Positions 44,324 to 55,795 of a stretch of DNA of 64,000 nt are shown here, piece after piece. This stretch comes from Beta vulgaris subsp. vulgaris (lineage: Eukaryota; Streptophyta; Magnoliopsida; Caryophyllales; Amaranthaceae). The stretch is taken from positions 45,013,216-45,077,215 of the forward strand of contig NC_079206.1 in the NCBI RefSeq assembly GCF_026745355.1, in the 5' to 3' direction. Numbering within the stretch: the stretch's first letter is position 1; every line of letters starts with the position of its first letter. Position numbers and translations under genes: made by a program. The notes beneath the pieces are model-generated. The model worked only from the letters and a program-made list of their open reading frames with translations. It was not told where the DNA came from and searched no databases.

Positions 44324-45672
44324 CCGACTCGAGTGGTTCCTACTTTCAATGATCTTCCGAGTGGCTGTCCGGTTAGGACTTTGATGGGGTGCGCTTGAAA
44401 GTAGGGCTTGAGCTTCCGACTTGCCATTACTAAGGCAAAGACCATCTTCTCGACATCACTGTACTTCGCCTCAGCCCCTCTATAGCATGGCTGATGAAGT
44501 AAACAGGATGTTGCTTTCCTTCTCGCTCGGCTATCAGGACTGCGCTAAGGCGTAGTCCGAGACAGCAAGTATATGAACAAAGGTTCCCCCGGCAAGGGGG
44601 AGATCAGTTTAGGCAAGGTTGCCAAGTGATTCTTGAGGGAGGTGAAGGCTTGCTCGGCTTCGTGTCCCATGCGAACTCTTTTCGCTTCAAGGCCTTGAAG
44701 AACGACAAGCTCTTATCAGCCGACCTGGAAGAAACGACCGAGCCGGCTAGCAGCCGGTTAGGCGCTGTACTTCCCGACGTTCCGAGGAGATTTCATCTCT
44801 AGGACCGCTTTGATCTGTCCGGGTTGGCTTCGATTCCTCTCTCATCCACTAGAAATCCGAGGCACTTTCCCCCCTTAACTCCGAAGACACATTTTTTGGG
44901 TGTTAGCATCATTCGGTACTTTCTCAGGGTGCTCAACGTTTCTTTCAGATCTGCTGGGTGATCCGACTGAGCCTTGCTTTTGACTATCATATCGTCAACA
45001 TACACTTCAATGTTCCGACCCAATTGATCGCTGAAGATTTTGTTGACGGTTCGTTGATATGTAGCCCCTGCATTTTTCAGGCCGAACGGCATCATCTTAT
45101 AGCAGTAGACACCCTGAGGAGTAATGAATGCCGTATGAACCCTATCCTTCTCGGCCATGGGAATTTGATGATAGCCAGCACTCGCGTCCATGAAGCTGAG
45201 AAGGGCATGCCCTGCCGTTGAATCGACCAGCCTATCGATTTTTGGCAGAGGGTGATTGTCTTTTGGGCAGGCTTTGTTTAAGTCGGAAATCGACGCACAT
45301 TCGCCATGCCCCGCTCGGTTTTTTGACTAATACCACGTTGGCTAGCCACTCCGAGTACTGACATTCTTCAATAAAACCCCTTCTCAAGCAGCTTCTTGAC
45401 CTCCGCGGCTGCTGTGGCATTTCTTTCAGGACCCTGGTGCCTGAGCTTTTGTTTAATTGGTCTGAACCCCTCTTTGATGTTAAGCTCATGCACATGATTT
45501 TCGGGTCGAGACCAGGCATTTCGTGGCCTCGTAGGCAAGACATCTTGGTACTCCGTGAGCACTTGGATGATATCTGCCTTGTTTGAGGGTCCATGGCCTT
45601 GCCTACCCTGACAGTCCGACCGGGTCCTGGCCGATGCGACTCTTCGTCATCCTCGGCTGGCTGGGCGTTCAT
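44324..45672 (-). pseudogene. pol (RT-RH): Tat reverse transcriptase and first RNase H, decayed
   Basis: Blocks on the - strand: EYQDVLPTRPRNAWSRPE region (about 45520-45560), ECQYSEWLANVVLVKKPSGA with WRMCVDFR (about 45310-45375), MDASAGYHQIPMAEKDRVHT and FGLKNAGATYQR (45060-45191), NIEVYVDDMIVKSKAQSDHP (YVDD, about 44960-45015) and CLGFLVDERGIEANPD (about 44820-44870). The RNase H part toward 44330 is in broken frames. Motif wording is that of Tat/Athila Gypsy RT. The catalytic YVDD is intact, but frameshifts near 45230 and 44800 disrupt it. Confidence 0.9.
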
Positions 45673-45842
45673 TGTTGGGGTTTCAGTTATATATACCCGA
45701 GGCGGTTGAGGGCTGACCCTTCATACTTTCTCTTTTCGAGCTTTTGACGTCTTTTTCGAGTCCTTTTGGACGTCGTTATTCGACCTTTTGGACGTCGTTA
45801 TTTTTGAGGCTATTCACATAGCACTCTCTTGCTGTTTGCTGA
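45673..45842 (-). other. Linker between Tat PR and RT
   Basis: Short coding-like DNA in broken frames. A tandem duplication GACGTCGTTATT(C/T) occurs at 45760-45805. Confidence 0.5.
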
Positions 45843-46271
45843 TCACTTGAATCTTTCCCACCTTTCCGTCATCAGTTTCGAACTGCATGAGGATTGATAG
45901 GTAGATATGGCGGCCTTAGCCTTGTTCAGCGTGGGTCTCCCATTATTATGTTGTATGGCAAGGGATGTCGACCACCAAGAAGTCGACTGGTAGGCTTCTC
46001 CCCTTGCCTTTTCACCCATCCGAGTGGGTAATTTTATTGACCCGACCGGGTGTACAGAGTTGTCCCCGAAGCCTATGAGCGGCTGATTCAAGGGGGTTAC
46101 ATCCCGCTCGGTGTATTGCAGCTTCTGGAGGCACTCGAGGGTGATGATGTTAGCGGATGACCCGCTATCAACCAAAACCCTCTTTACCCGGGTATTTGCC
46201 ACCTTGAGTTCGATGACCAATGGGTCGTCATGTGGCGTATGCAACGTCCGACTGGGCTCCCCAAAGGTCAT
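45843..46271 (-). pseudogene. pol (PR): Tat protease
   Basis: The frame of 142 codons reads RTLHTPHDDPLVIELKVAN and RVLVDSGSSANIITLECLQK, where DSGSSA is the aspartic protease site, and then LIGFGDNSVHPVGSI. This is the usual Tat PR wording. It overlaps the end of the gag frame by four bases in another frame, so either a frameshift mutation or programmed frame change separates them. The C-terminal 45 residues look off-frame. Confidence 0.88.
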
Positions 46272-48060
46272 GACGGGCAGCTGGGACGGGGCAGCTGGAC
46301 ATCGAGTACCTGATGCTTGAGGTTTTGGAGGTGGGCCTTGCGTGCTCGGCCGGTCAGGCCTCCCGACGCGAATCCTCCTGCTATGACACTGATGAACCCT
46401 TTGGTGTCTCCGCTATTTGACTGACCCACTTTTTGCTTCCCTTTCTCCTCGGCGGAGTGCTTTAGGTAGTGGTTGAGCTTCCCTTGGTCGGCTAGACCAT
46501 CCAAGGATTTTTTAAGCTCTCTGCAGTCTTTGGTGGTGTGTCCACACTCCTTGTGGTAATCGCACCATAAGCTCTTGTCTCTCCGAGACGATGATGTCCG
46601 AATGGGTGCTGGCCTGGGAAGCCAATTTTTGTTCCGGATGTCAAAATAGATCTCTTTTCGGTTTTTATTGAACCGAGGGTCGTTGCCGTTATCGATGAGC
46701 CGATCCCCACAGCCCCCCGTTCTCTGATGCTTAGGCTGACCCATGTGACCCCCTTCATCTTTTCTCTTCTTGGTCCCTTCATCCGAGTAACGACAGATGT
46801 CTGTTGCTTGGATGAATCTTTGGGCTCTGGCCATGGCTTTTGAGTAGGTCTTCACCTCGTTCTCGGCCAGTGACCATCTGAGCCGACCCGGTTGGAGTCC
46901 GGACATGAGGGCTGCGAAAGCTACCGCATCCTGCAAGTCGGTGATTTTGAGGGACTCTTCATTGAACCTCTTGATGTAGTCTGACAGAGGTTCATTCTTG
47001 TCTTGCTTCACCCCCATGAGATGAAGGCTGGTTTTTCTTTGCCTCTTTCCAGCTACAAACTGGTGGATGAAGAGGTGTTCAAGTATGGCGAAGTCAGTGA
47101 TGACCCCCGCCGGGAGTTCTTGGAACCAATTGAGGGCTAGACCCTTGAGGGTGGTGGGGAAGAAACGACACCAGGTGGCCTCACAACTTGTCTGAACGCT
47201 CATCTGAGCCTTGTAACTAGCCATATGATCATCTGGGTCGGTTAGGCCCGCGAATGGCTCGATCAAGGGAGTTTTAATTTTTCCCGGGGTTGGGGTCCCT
47301 AGGATTTCTTGACTGAAGGGGATCAGGAACTTGAGCCCTCCTCCAGTCAGCCTAGGAGGCTGAGAATGAGCCGAGTCCCCTTGACCCTCTCGGTCATTTG
47401 CCTTCTTCTTGAGGAACTCCCGGGCGTCATAGCCTTGGCTGAGGCGCTTCTTGTTAAGAAAATCTCGGGTGTCTTGGGGTTTCCGACCCGCGCCCCCTCT
47501 CGAGGACTTAGATACGTGGGTCTCCGCGTGCTGACGGGCTGACCCCTGTCGTGCGGATTTCTCTTTCTCCCGACGACTTGGGTCTCTCGCATCGGATCGT
47601 GGCCGGCTAGGCTACTGATCCCGATTAGAACGAGAGTGGTCATCCCTTTGGTCCCTTTGAGAGCGGACCACAGTGCGCTCTCTGTGCTCATGTTGGTTGA
47701 GCGGGATGAGCTGGTGTTGCCTCTGTTGGAGCATGGCCATCATATCCATCATGCCTTTTTGAAAGGTTTCTTAGAGCTGAGCAGTAATAAGGGCAATGTC
47801 CGCCGCAAAGAGCGGTTGGGGCTCGACATTCTGAATTTGCTGAGAGGCGGATCGGGGGTCCAAAGTTTGAACGGTGGGGACCTCCGACCCAAAGAGGGGG
47901 TCTGCTCGGCCTCCCTATTATGCGCGGGTGAGTGGCCTCTCTCCGGCCGAGGGACTGGGGGTTCCCTATTATGTGCGGGCGAGTGGCCTCTCTCCGGCCG
48001 AGGGACTTGGTCAGAGGCTTGCTTGCTGCGAGTGTTTTTGGTTGGTGCCATTGTCAACTG
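46268..48060 (-). pseudogene. gag: Tat gag
   Basis: Gag starts near 48051 (MAPTKNTRSKQASDQ) with a tandemly repeated VPRPERGHSPAHNRE, and is broken by stops and frame changes to about 47270. From there 332 codons are open to 46268. They contain LKGLALNWFQELPAG, DYIKRFNEESLKI and AFAALMSGLQPGRLRWSL (retrotransposon gag domain), and the knuckle CDYHKECGHTTKDC followed by RELKKSLDGL. The protein would form the particle. The C-terminal third is closer to intact than the N-terminal part. Confidence 0.9.
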
Positions 48061-48125
48061 GCGTTTGAAGCTGAGTAGCTGATGGGGTAAATCTTAATGA
48101 GTGGTGGCGAAGTAACTTTTCGTAC

Positions 48126-48148
48126 TCTTCCCACAGACGGCGCCAAAC
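48126..48148 (-). other. Primer-binding site of the Tat element
   Basis: The - strand reads TGGCGCCGTCTGTGGGAA, two to three bases from the 5' LTR. This phrase is typical of Tat/Retand-group elements. It fixes the orientation. Confidence 0.88.
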
Positions 48149-48568
48149 TGTTTCTGTCTAGAAATTAAGGGTGCTAATTCCTTTGCTTAGGGAATACCGG
48201 GTCAGATCTGAATGTCCTGAGTCCAAAGTCCGTACGCCGGAATCCTGCAAAAGTAATGGTTAGACTGCCTCGGAGGTGGTTCGGGATCGCCTCTCCGACG
48301 CTCAAGTCAGTGATTAAGCTAGAGAGATAAAGTCTAGAGAGAGATGCTCTGGTTTGTTAGGTAAGAATTCAATACCTTCTCATTGATAAGGGGGTTGGGT
48401 ATTTATAGTGCTTTGGAAATCCCAGCTGTAGGCCAGATCCCAGCTGTAGGCCAGCTGGAATGCACTGACAGCTGGAAAACATTGCCATAGGTGGGCCCCC
48501 TGGGGGTTAAGGCTTCGCTGGGCTTGAATTGTCCCTGGCTGGCTTAACCTTGGAAATAAGCCCAAACA
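48149..48568 (-). repeat. 5' LTR of the Tat element
   Basis: 420 bp, TG...CA ends, next to TSD AGACA. It keeps TATAAATAC (- strand, about 48396-48404) and has a 15-16 bp tandem duplication of CCCAGCTGTAGGCCAG near 48420-48450 that the other LTR lacks. Confidence 0.93.
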
Positions 48569-49236
48569 AGACAAATTTGAGAAAGTTTGCCTAGAATTAG
48601 GAATGATTATAATTCATTGAGTGTGCTACACAAAATAAACCCTTAGTCTCATAAAATACAATAATTGACTAGCAATATGTTGTGAAGATGTTCATATATT
48701 ACACATCACGGTAAATGACTCACATTTTGTCTTCATAATACTCCCCTTATTGTCCATGCATATACTTGAGCCCAAAAAAAGTAAGGACAACGTACATATA
48801 GCTTAGAACTTAACATGCATGAGTTCACATACCTTCTTCATTTTTTATTCTTATTATTCCTCTCATTTCTCTTTTTTTCTTTTTAGTTTTATTTGTATCT
48901 TTTTTCCATCCACTCCATCAAATATTGATTATCCCTCTTCATTAATCCCCACAAACAAATTTCAAAAATTAAATCAAGCAATATTTCACCAGCGTGCATG
49001 TACATACCCAAAAATCAATAAATACAAATGATTTAGAGAAGGGGAAAAGAAAAGCCGCATTTAATTCTTTTACCATCCGTCACAAAATTACTCACATAAA
49101 AACCCATCAAATCAACCCACTTTCACACGCCAAAATTCACCACTTTTAACCCCAAAACCAACACCTCAGCAAAACAACTTTATTCTCTCTCCTAAAACCT
49201 CTCGATCTCAAACTCATCTTCTTCACCTCACCAAAA
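48569..49236 (+). other. End of Copia-2 pol and spacer
   Basis: The first 52 bases continue the RNase H frame as DKFEKVCLELGMIIIH and stop at TGA 48618-48620. The rest is AT-rich spacer up to the extra ORF, with pyrimidine-rich leader-like DNA at 49150-49235. Confidence 0.75.
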
Positions 49237-50396
49237 ATGGCTTCCAAACGAAACACATCCGATGATGCCCAAAACTTACCCACCGAAAAATATTCTAAAT
49301 TGGTCGACTACAATGCTAGTGAAACCGAATCATCCAACTCCAACGCCAATTCGGTCTCATGAAATTTCGGGAGAACCAGAAGCGAATTCTCTGAAAAAAG
49401 AAGATCTCTTGGACGAAGTTGAAATAGAGCAAGACAAGGAAGTTCTGGTTCATACTAAAAGGGGTAAGAAATCGAAGTCCTTTAAATATATAATTGGGTT
49501 TTGTGTTGACTTTTCTTGGTGCAAGAAAGTCAAAATGGAGTCAATTTATTGATATAGTTAAATTTCAAAAATGGGTCAAAGTCCTTAGTTTTGATGAGGG
49601 GTGAATCCTTAACCTTGATAGGAAGATGGCTTATTCAATAATTCGTGCATAAGGGTAAGGAACTTTGGATGAACTAATGCGAATGGGTGTAAGTGTATGA
49701 AGATGAAATGAGTGAGTTTATTTCTAGTTTTGAGAATAATGAGGGATTGTGTATTGGGGTGGACAACAGGAAAATAGTGAAATTTTCAGAAAAACTGTTG
49801 CGCGAATGGTTGAAGTACCTCTTGAAGGGTACAAGGAGTATGTCAAGGGAAGGACTAAACTTAATGTCAATGGTGCATCAAATGCTACCATTCTAAAATA
49901 CTTTGGGGGTAAGAAATCTGACTTGTCTCTTGATCAGAATGATCTTTCTCCTCACCACAAATTTCTTTTCCAACTGGTTTAGCGGTTCATCTTACCGAGA
50001 ACATCCAAACGGACTCAAGCGAGTCTTATGGATCTCTCACTAATATTCTGCCTTGCTAAAAACATTAAGATCAAGTTCCCTGCCTTAATGATCTCCGATC
50101 TCTCTTATTGCATTTCCCATCACACTAAGGTTGGATATGCCAACTTTATTCCCGTAATCCTCAAGAAAAATCAGATAAAACTCCCCTCTAGTACATCATT
50201 TGATCTTGAACCAGATAATTACTTGACCAAGGATGCCCTTTCAAGGTTTTCCTTTAAGGTACTGGGTAGGAAATTGACCTTTGAGGGAGCAGAGACAATG
50301 GGGAAGGGTGCAGTGACAGAGAAGATCGAACATGTGGTCTCTTCTTTCTCTGTTCGTCCCAACCCTAATCCCCAATATCACTTTCCTTTCTCTTAA
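49237..50396 (+). pseudogene. Extra ORF downstream of Copia-2 pol, decayed
   Basis: It starts MASKRNTSDDAQNLPTEKYS (ATG 49237) and can be followed through several frame changes to TAA at 50394-50396. Readable blocks are LKKEDLLDEVEIEQDKEVLV (charged, about 49395-49455), VYEDEMSEFISSFENNEGLC (about 49690-49760), GYKEYVKGRTKLNVNGASNA (about 49828-49890), MDLSLIFCLAKNIKIKFPAL (50028-50087) and SYCISHHTKVGYANFIPVIL (about 50100-50160). The last two resemble the part of plant retroelement ORFs annotated as putative plant transposon protein (Transposase_32-like). Its place after pol is where SIRE elements have a third ORF. Function unknown. Confidence 0.6.
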
Positions 50397-50694
50397 TCAC
50401 ATCAAACAATTTTTTTTGGGTTGTATTAAACATTGGTGACTTGTTCTTAATTTAATTTTATCATATAATTGTGCGGTGCACATCCTACTTTGATGATTAT
50501 TTTGCTTTTTTATCTCTTTATATTTTACCTCTTTTTCTAAATCTTTTCATATCTCCTTTTCTCCATGAACTCATCTTGTGCATTTTTTTTGTTTTTATGC
50601 ATTGCTCCCGCCTTAATATGCTCCTGACCCTGCTTGGATGGCTAGCTTTGATCTTGTTTATATATTGTTTTTTATGCATCTTGCTGATTTCGTT
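50397..50694 (+). other. Copia-2 3' region before CACTA-2
   Basis: T-rich DNA with no supportable gene. It ends at ATT, the target of CACTA-2, and continues at 52270 with the polypurine tract. Confidence 0.55.
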
Positions 50695-50697
50695 ATT

Positions 50698-52266
50698 CAC
50701 TAGTAGAATAAATGCTTATTGTTGTGGTCATTAAGTGGCTATTGCGACAATTTTGGCCGCGCAGCAGTTATGGGCGCATCAATAGAAAATTACCTATTGA
50801 TGCGATTTATGACCGCAACAATAGGGTAACCTATTGTTGCGGTTTATGACCGCACGCAACAATAGGGTACCTTGCAACAGGATAACCTATTGCTGCAGTT
50901 CCTAGCCGAAATCGCAGCAATATGTATTTTTTTAATATTAAAAAAGTAGACCTATTGATGCGGTTTTGGACTAAACCCGCAGCAATATGTGCACTTTAAA
51001 AAAAATTGAAATTGAAATCTTCAATGTTAAGAATACTTAAAATGCCATAAAAACTAAAGGTATCTAAAACATTAGATCAACCCGCGAAAATACAGCATAA
51101 GCATATCCTAAATCAAAGCTCATTCCAAGAATCTAGACCAAAAGATGTATTTTAACAACAACATTCAAAATCATAAAATATCAACTGAAGACAATCCTAG
51201 ACATCATATCTAAATCAAAAATAAAAAAATGAAGAAAATAAAAAATACGGAAGTTTAGATCTAAATCGAAAATTAAAATAAAAATGAAGAAAATAAAAAA
51301 TACAGAAGTTTAGATCTAAATCGAAAATTAAAATAAAAAATAAAGCAAATAAAAAACAGAAGTTTAGATCTAAAGGTAAAAAACAAGAAAAAAAAAACTA
51401 AAAACGGATCTAAAGCCGAAGAACCGCCGAAGGAGCTTCACCTTTGTCTGGTTCGAAGGACAAACACCGGGCTTCGAACGGCCAAAAAAGAAGAACTCTC
51501 GACGGAATCGGCAACGAATCGGCCATTCATGGAAGTCGAGGAACCGCTACAGCCGGCAGTGTTGATGAGGGGAAACGCATATTCGAAGGAGAATCGACTG
51601 TGTTTTAACCGGCCATTCACGGATGTCGAGGAACCGCTACAGCCGACGGGCTTGATGAGAGAAAATGCAGATTCGAAGAAGAATCGACGGGTCTTTTGAG
51701 GAGTGAGTATGGGACTAGACGAGTTTAAGCGAAAGTGGAAGGAGAATCGACGGTTTTCAGCGAAAGTGGAAGGAGAATCGACGATTTTCAACGAAAGTGG
51801 AAGGAAAATCGAGGGGGAAGGCAGGGGATGGAGTCAGAGGATATTGCAATGGTGATGAGAAGAGTGAGAGGAAAGAGTAGGAGACGGCAGAGGAGTGAGA
51901 GGAAAGAGGCGTTGAAACAGGAGAGATGAAAGAAGGGATAAAACCCTAACCGGCACGCCGTTTATACTTTTTTTAAATATTTTTTAATGATATTGTTGCG
52001 GTTTTTGTCAAGTACTGCAATAATTTATTAAAATATTCTTTTAATATATTGTTGCGGTTCTTGACAAAAACCGCAGCAATATGTCTAGTCAAATAGTCAA
52101 CTTTTTTTCAAAAATTTTCCTGTTGCCATATTGCTGCGGCTTTAGGCTGAAACCGCAGCAATATATTTATTTTATATTTTACCTTTTCTATTTACGTGAT
52201 ATATTGTTGTGTATGGGTAAAACCGCAACAATACCACCGCAACAATAAAAAATTATTCTACTAGTG
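50698..52266. mobile_element. CACTA-2, non-autonomous CACTA element
   Basis: The left end CACTAGTAGAATAAATGCTT and inverted right end CACTAGTAGAATAATTTTTT match, with ATT on both sides (50695-50697 and 52267-52269). Subterminal DNA is made of TTGTTGCGGT/ACCGCAACAA words and CCTATTG(A/T)TGCGG pairs. The body (51000-51960) codes for no transposase. It contains a duplicated 70-80 bp stretch around GTCGAGGAACCGCTACAGCC (51534 and 51626) and three copies of CGAAAGTGGAAGGAGAATCG (51731-51810). Total 1569 bp. Confidence 0.9.
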
Positions 52267-52284
52267 ATTGCTTTTGATGATGAC

Positions 52285-52297
52285 AAAAGGGGGAAAA
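52285..52297 (+). other. Polypurine tract of Copia-2
   Basis: AAAAGGGGGAAAA follows TTTTGATGATGAC, the usual SIRE-type context, and precedes a TG that starts the 3' LTR. It matches the PPT of Copia-1 read on the other strand. Confidence 0.75.
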
Positions 52298-52811
52298 TGG
52301 TTGTGGCACATCAAATAAATATTCTAATCTTCTGTTTTCTTAGTGAAGCTTTCTTACTTAGTCTCTCTTGTCACAAAAGCTTTAGGATGTTAGACTAGAT
52401 TTGCTTTAAGATGTTAGCGTAGATTTATTAGTTTAATTATTCGAGTTTTTTTTTTGTTTTCTAGTTCGTATATGTTAGTTTTTTTTACTTTTATTAAAAC
52501 CCATAGCTCTTAATTCTTTTGCTATTGTTTATTTTTCTTTCTTGATTTTATTTGAAGCCTTATATTTGCCATCATTAAAAAGGAAGAATATTATTATATT
52601 TCATGTTTTAATGATGCCAAATACTTAGGTATTAATATTATTCTATTTTAGAAAATTATAAAACACCAAAAATATTGTCATGTTTATTAATCTTGTACAG
52701 GAAGATTTTATATCTAAGTAAAGATGTTGTTTTTATATACTTTGAATTATAAGGCATGTTTGATGATCTATTAACTTAGAATCTTTGTATCAAAGATTCT
52801 TAGGGTTATTA

Positions 52812-55795
52812 TGTAATCCCCCGTAATTTTATGGATTTTATAAATATATTTTAGTATTTATATATTTATATATTTATATTTAAACATAAATTAGTTTTAA
52901 ATGATTTAATTATTTAAAGAAGGTTATTTTAAAAGTCAAAAGAAATTATTTTAAGGATTTAAGGAAGTTAAAAATATTTTATTTAGGCATGCTTTAAAAA
53001 AGGTTTGAAATACTGATTTGATTTGGAAATGAAGTCTAAGTGGGATTAAGGAACCCAAAATCATAAATAGATTAGAAAAAAAGGAGTTATATTGATGTTA
53101 GGAGTTCTAATTCATAATTCCTATGCATCATCAAACTTTAGTTAAGCCCAATCTCCTTTTCCTAAGCTCAAAAGGAAAACCTCTTTATAAATACTTTAAT
53201 ACCCAATTATTTTACCCCATACAAAGATTTATTTGCTCCCTCCTCACACTCAAGTTTTCAACCAGCCCTATTCCTTCTCTCTCCTCACGGTTTTCTTTCT
53301 TTCTCCTCTCAAGTTTTCTTCTTCTTCAAGTAACGTTTCTTCTTCAACAAGAAACGTCACACAACCTTGAACCTTCACACCCATTAATCTGCTACGTCAT
53401 TATTGCCGCTGTGTGTCCAGTTTTCCTGCGCCTTGCACTCTTCTTCTTGGTTCTTTGGTTTGTTGGTTAATTTATTTTCTTCTTCCTCAAGTTTCCATTA
53501 AAGACTATGTTTTTATGCTTTATTTTAATACTAATCATGATTATTGACTTTAATTTATTGTTTTAATAAATAATCTTGATTTATATATATTAGATATTGA
53601 AAAAATAAAATTTCAGATTTGTTATTATTTTAGATTGAAGTTTTAATCATCAAAGCATGGATTTAGGGTGATAATTATTAGAAAACCATAGTATTATGTT
53701 GTACACTATGAGATTGTTCTAAATTATGAATTTAAGCATGTTTACATATGTTTAAAGAGGATTTTATGATTATATAAGTTGCTGGAATTTTAGAAAAGAC
53801 TTTAATAATGGAGTTTTAAGGATTTTAATTACTAGTATGGTAGTACTATGCAAGGAATTAAAAGTAATTGAAGTTTTGATAGTAAAAACAACTTTTGAAT
53901 ATGTTTAAAGGGGATTTTAAATATTTTAAAGTTGTTGTATTTTATTTAGAGTATTGATTTTAGTTTATATTGATTATTTTTTAGGCGGAGAATACTCAGT
54001 AGGTGACTGTTAAGTAATCAAAGGTGGTCTATTGACTAGTTTACACAAGGTACGTACATACCTATGTGCTATGTGATATAATATTATGAGTCAAGAAGGA
54101 AAAGTTGTAGTATCATGTATAGGAACTTTATAAGTTCATATGTGATTTCTAGTATGATTGAATTTCACATGTTTATGCCTGTGTGCAAGCATGTTAATTA
54201 TAAGATTGGTTATGAGTTAAAGATTGTCATGTTTGTATGGAATTATTGATGCAAGCATGTGGATGGAAACTTTATTTATTAATTCATGTGGGGGAATTAA
54301 TATATTATTGAGATTGAATCATGCTATTCATGTGTTCCTTTACAAGTATTATTTTCACTACTTTATGAGAATTGTGTGTCTTATTTGGTAAGTTGATGTG
54401 TTATGCCTTTGAAAGGTAAGATTGATTGTTGGCTAGGTTCAACAAAGTAAGAAAGGATTGGAATTAAAAAGAAGTAATATTGGATTGTAAGTCGTGTGAT
54501 CACCTATTAAAATCCTAAGATAAAAGAGAAGTTCAGTTGTGAATGCTTGATTTGATATTGTTTTGTTACTTTTGTGTGTGTGTCATAACAAGTAATAAAA
54601 TGTAAATCACGTAAAGTGTAACAATAATAGTTATAGACTTTAGATTGGTGCACGACTAGAGTTAGACATTAGGAGTTCGGGTGCATGGTGAGCGTGTCAT
54701 GGCTTTTCTAGGTAATGGACTGATTACCAACCTATTTTTCAAAAGGTTCCTCGATATTGCAGGTCATTCTGGAATACGGAATCGCGCCCGTATTTTGTCT
54801 TCCTAGGTGAATGCATAGATAAGACAGCTCAAGTCCAATAACTATTCCATTAAAGTAATAAAAAGATGTTGGGAAATTCCCACTGGTAACCCTGTACTAT
54901 GGAACAATTGCAATGGTAAACCGTTTTTCTTTTGAGTTTCAAAAATAACCCTATACTTAGTAATATTATACAACTTTGACATTAATGATGGTTTAATCGT
55001 TACTTCAACCATTAGTATTATTGGTTTACCTAACCCAGATTAACCAACATTAACTAATACAAATAAAATGTTCTTCAATACTTCATCATAGTGAAGAAAG
55101 TCTAATAATACTAATGGTTGAAGTAACGATTAAACCATGATTAATGTTACAGTTGTATAATATTACTAAGTATAGGGTTATTTTTGAAACTCAAAAGAAA
55201 AACGGTTTACCATTGCAATTGTTCCATAGTACAGGGTTACCAGTGGGAATTTCCCAAAGATGTTTAGAGTTTAGTTCAGTAGAAGTTGTCTGCAGAATGT
55301 TATATTGTTATATTATTATTTACCCCTGCATGTTATTTATTAGTATCATGTTAGAAAAGCTTATGTATTAGTATATAGTACTCAACTTTGCTGATTACGT
55401 GCTTTGTTTGTGATTGTTGATCATGGATTTGCCTTATTGATCCTGTGACGACCCATTTTGGTGAGCAGATTCTTTAAAGCATTGACATTTATAGGTTTGC
55501 AGATGTTGCATCATTAGAAATCTGGGAATGAATAGCTTGTGTAATCTAGTATAGTATATATTTTCTGCGTTAGTAGACACCTATGTAATAAGTTTGATTT
55601 GTGTAGACATTTATAGAGTGTTTGATTTTAAGTACTATTTATTATAATAAAAGTTTAAAGTTTAGTTATATGTTTTCCGCTGCAAATATCTGAGTAAGCC
55701 GATACGTTATCACACGGGCGATAATGCTATGGTAATTCTCTATGTTTTATATTAAAAAGGTATTTCTGAAAAGAGAGAATTATCGGGGTGTTACA
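52812..55795 (+). repeat. Solo LTR of the Tekay-type family, with a MITE inside
   Basis: It starts TGTAATCCCCC and ends CGGGGTGTTACA, with TATTA on both sides (52807-52811 and 55796-55800). It matches the Gypsy-1 LTR in order and wording but is clearly diverged. It keeps the TATA region (near 53183), CT-rich leader, leader hairpin (near 53332), CTTTGCTGATTACGTGCTT (near 55387) and the GCCGATACGTTATCACACGG box (near 55698). No coding interior, so LTR-LTR recombination removed the rest. Confidence 0.94.
54871..55255. mobile_element. Mutator-type MITE, nearly palindromic
   Basis: A 385-bp element with arms of about 152 bases that are almost perfect inverted copies (start GGGAAATTCCCACTGGTAAC) and a loop of about 80 bases. 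The 9-bp AAAGATGTT flanks both sides (54862-54870 and 55256-55264). Nine-bp duplications, long inverted repeats and a G start are the marks of Mutator-like MITEs. No protein is coded. Confidence 0.88.

Larger units (their letters stand above)
36832..48568 (-). mobile_element. Tat-lineage Gypsy retrotransposon, complete in extent
   Basis: It has LTRs of 405 bp (36832-37236) and 420 bp (48149-48568), TSD AGACA at 36827-36831 and 48569-48573, and the primer site TGGCGCCGTCTGTGGGAA (- strand, 48128-48146). The - strand order is gag, PR, RT, RNase H, a second archaeal-like RNase H, and INT. Two RNase H domains, short LTRs and this primer site fit the Tat/Retand group. Between INT and the 3' LTR are an antisense gene (+ strand) and two tandem arrays. 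It sits inside Copia-2 RNase H. Confidence 0.93.

Noticed and set aside
51438..51791. 117-codon Ser-rich frame on the - strand in CACTA-2
   Set aside because: It follows the internal duplicated blocks of the element and has no domain.
53123..53470. 115-codon hydrophobic frame on + strand
   Set aside because: It lies over the leader of the solo LTR; the equivalent Gypsy-1 LTR region does not keep the frame.
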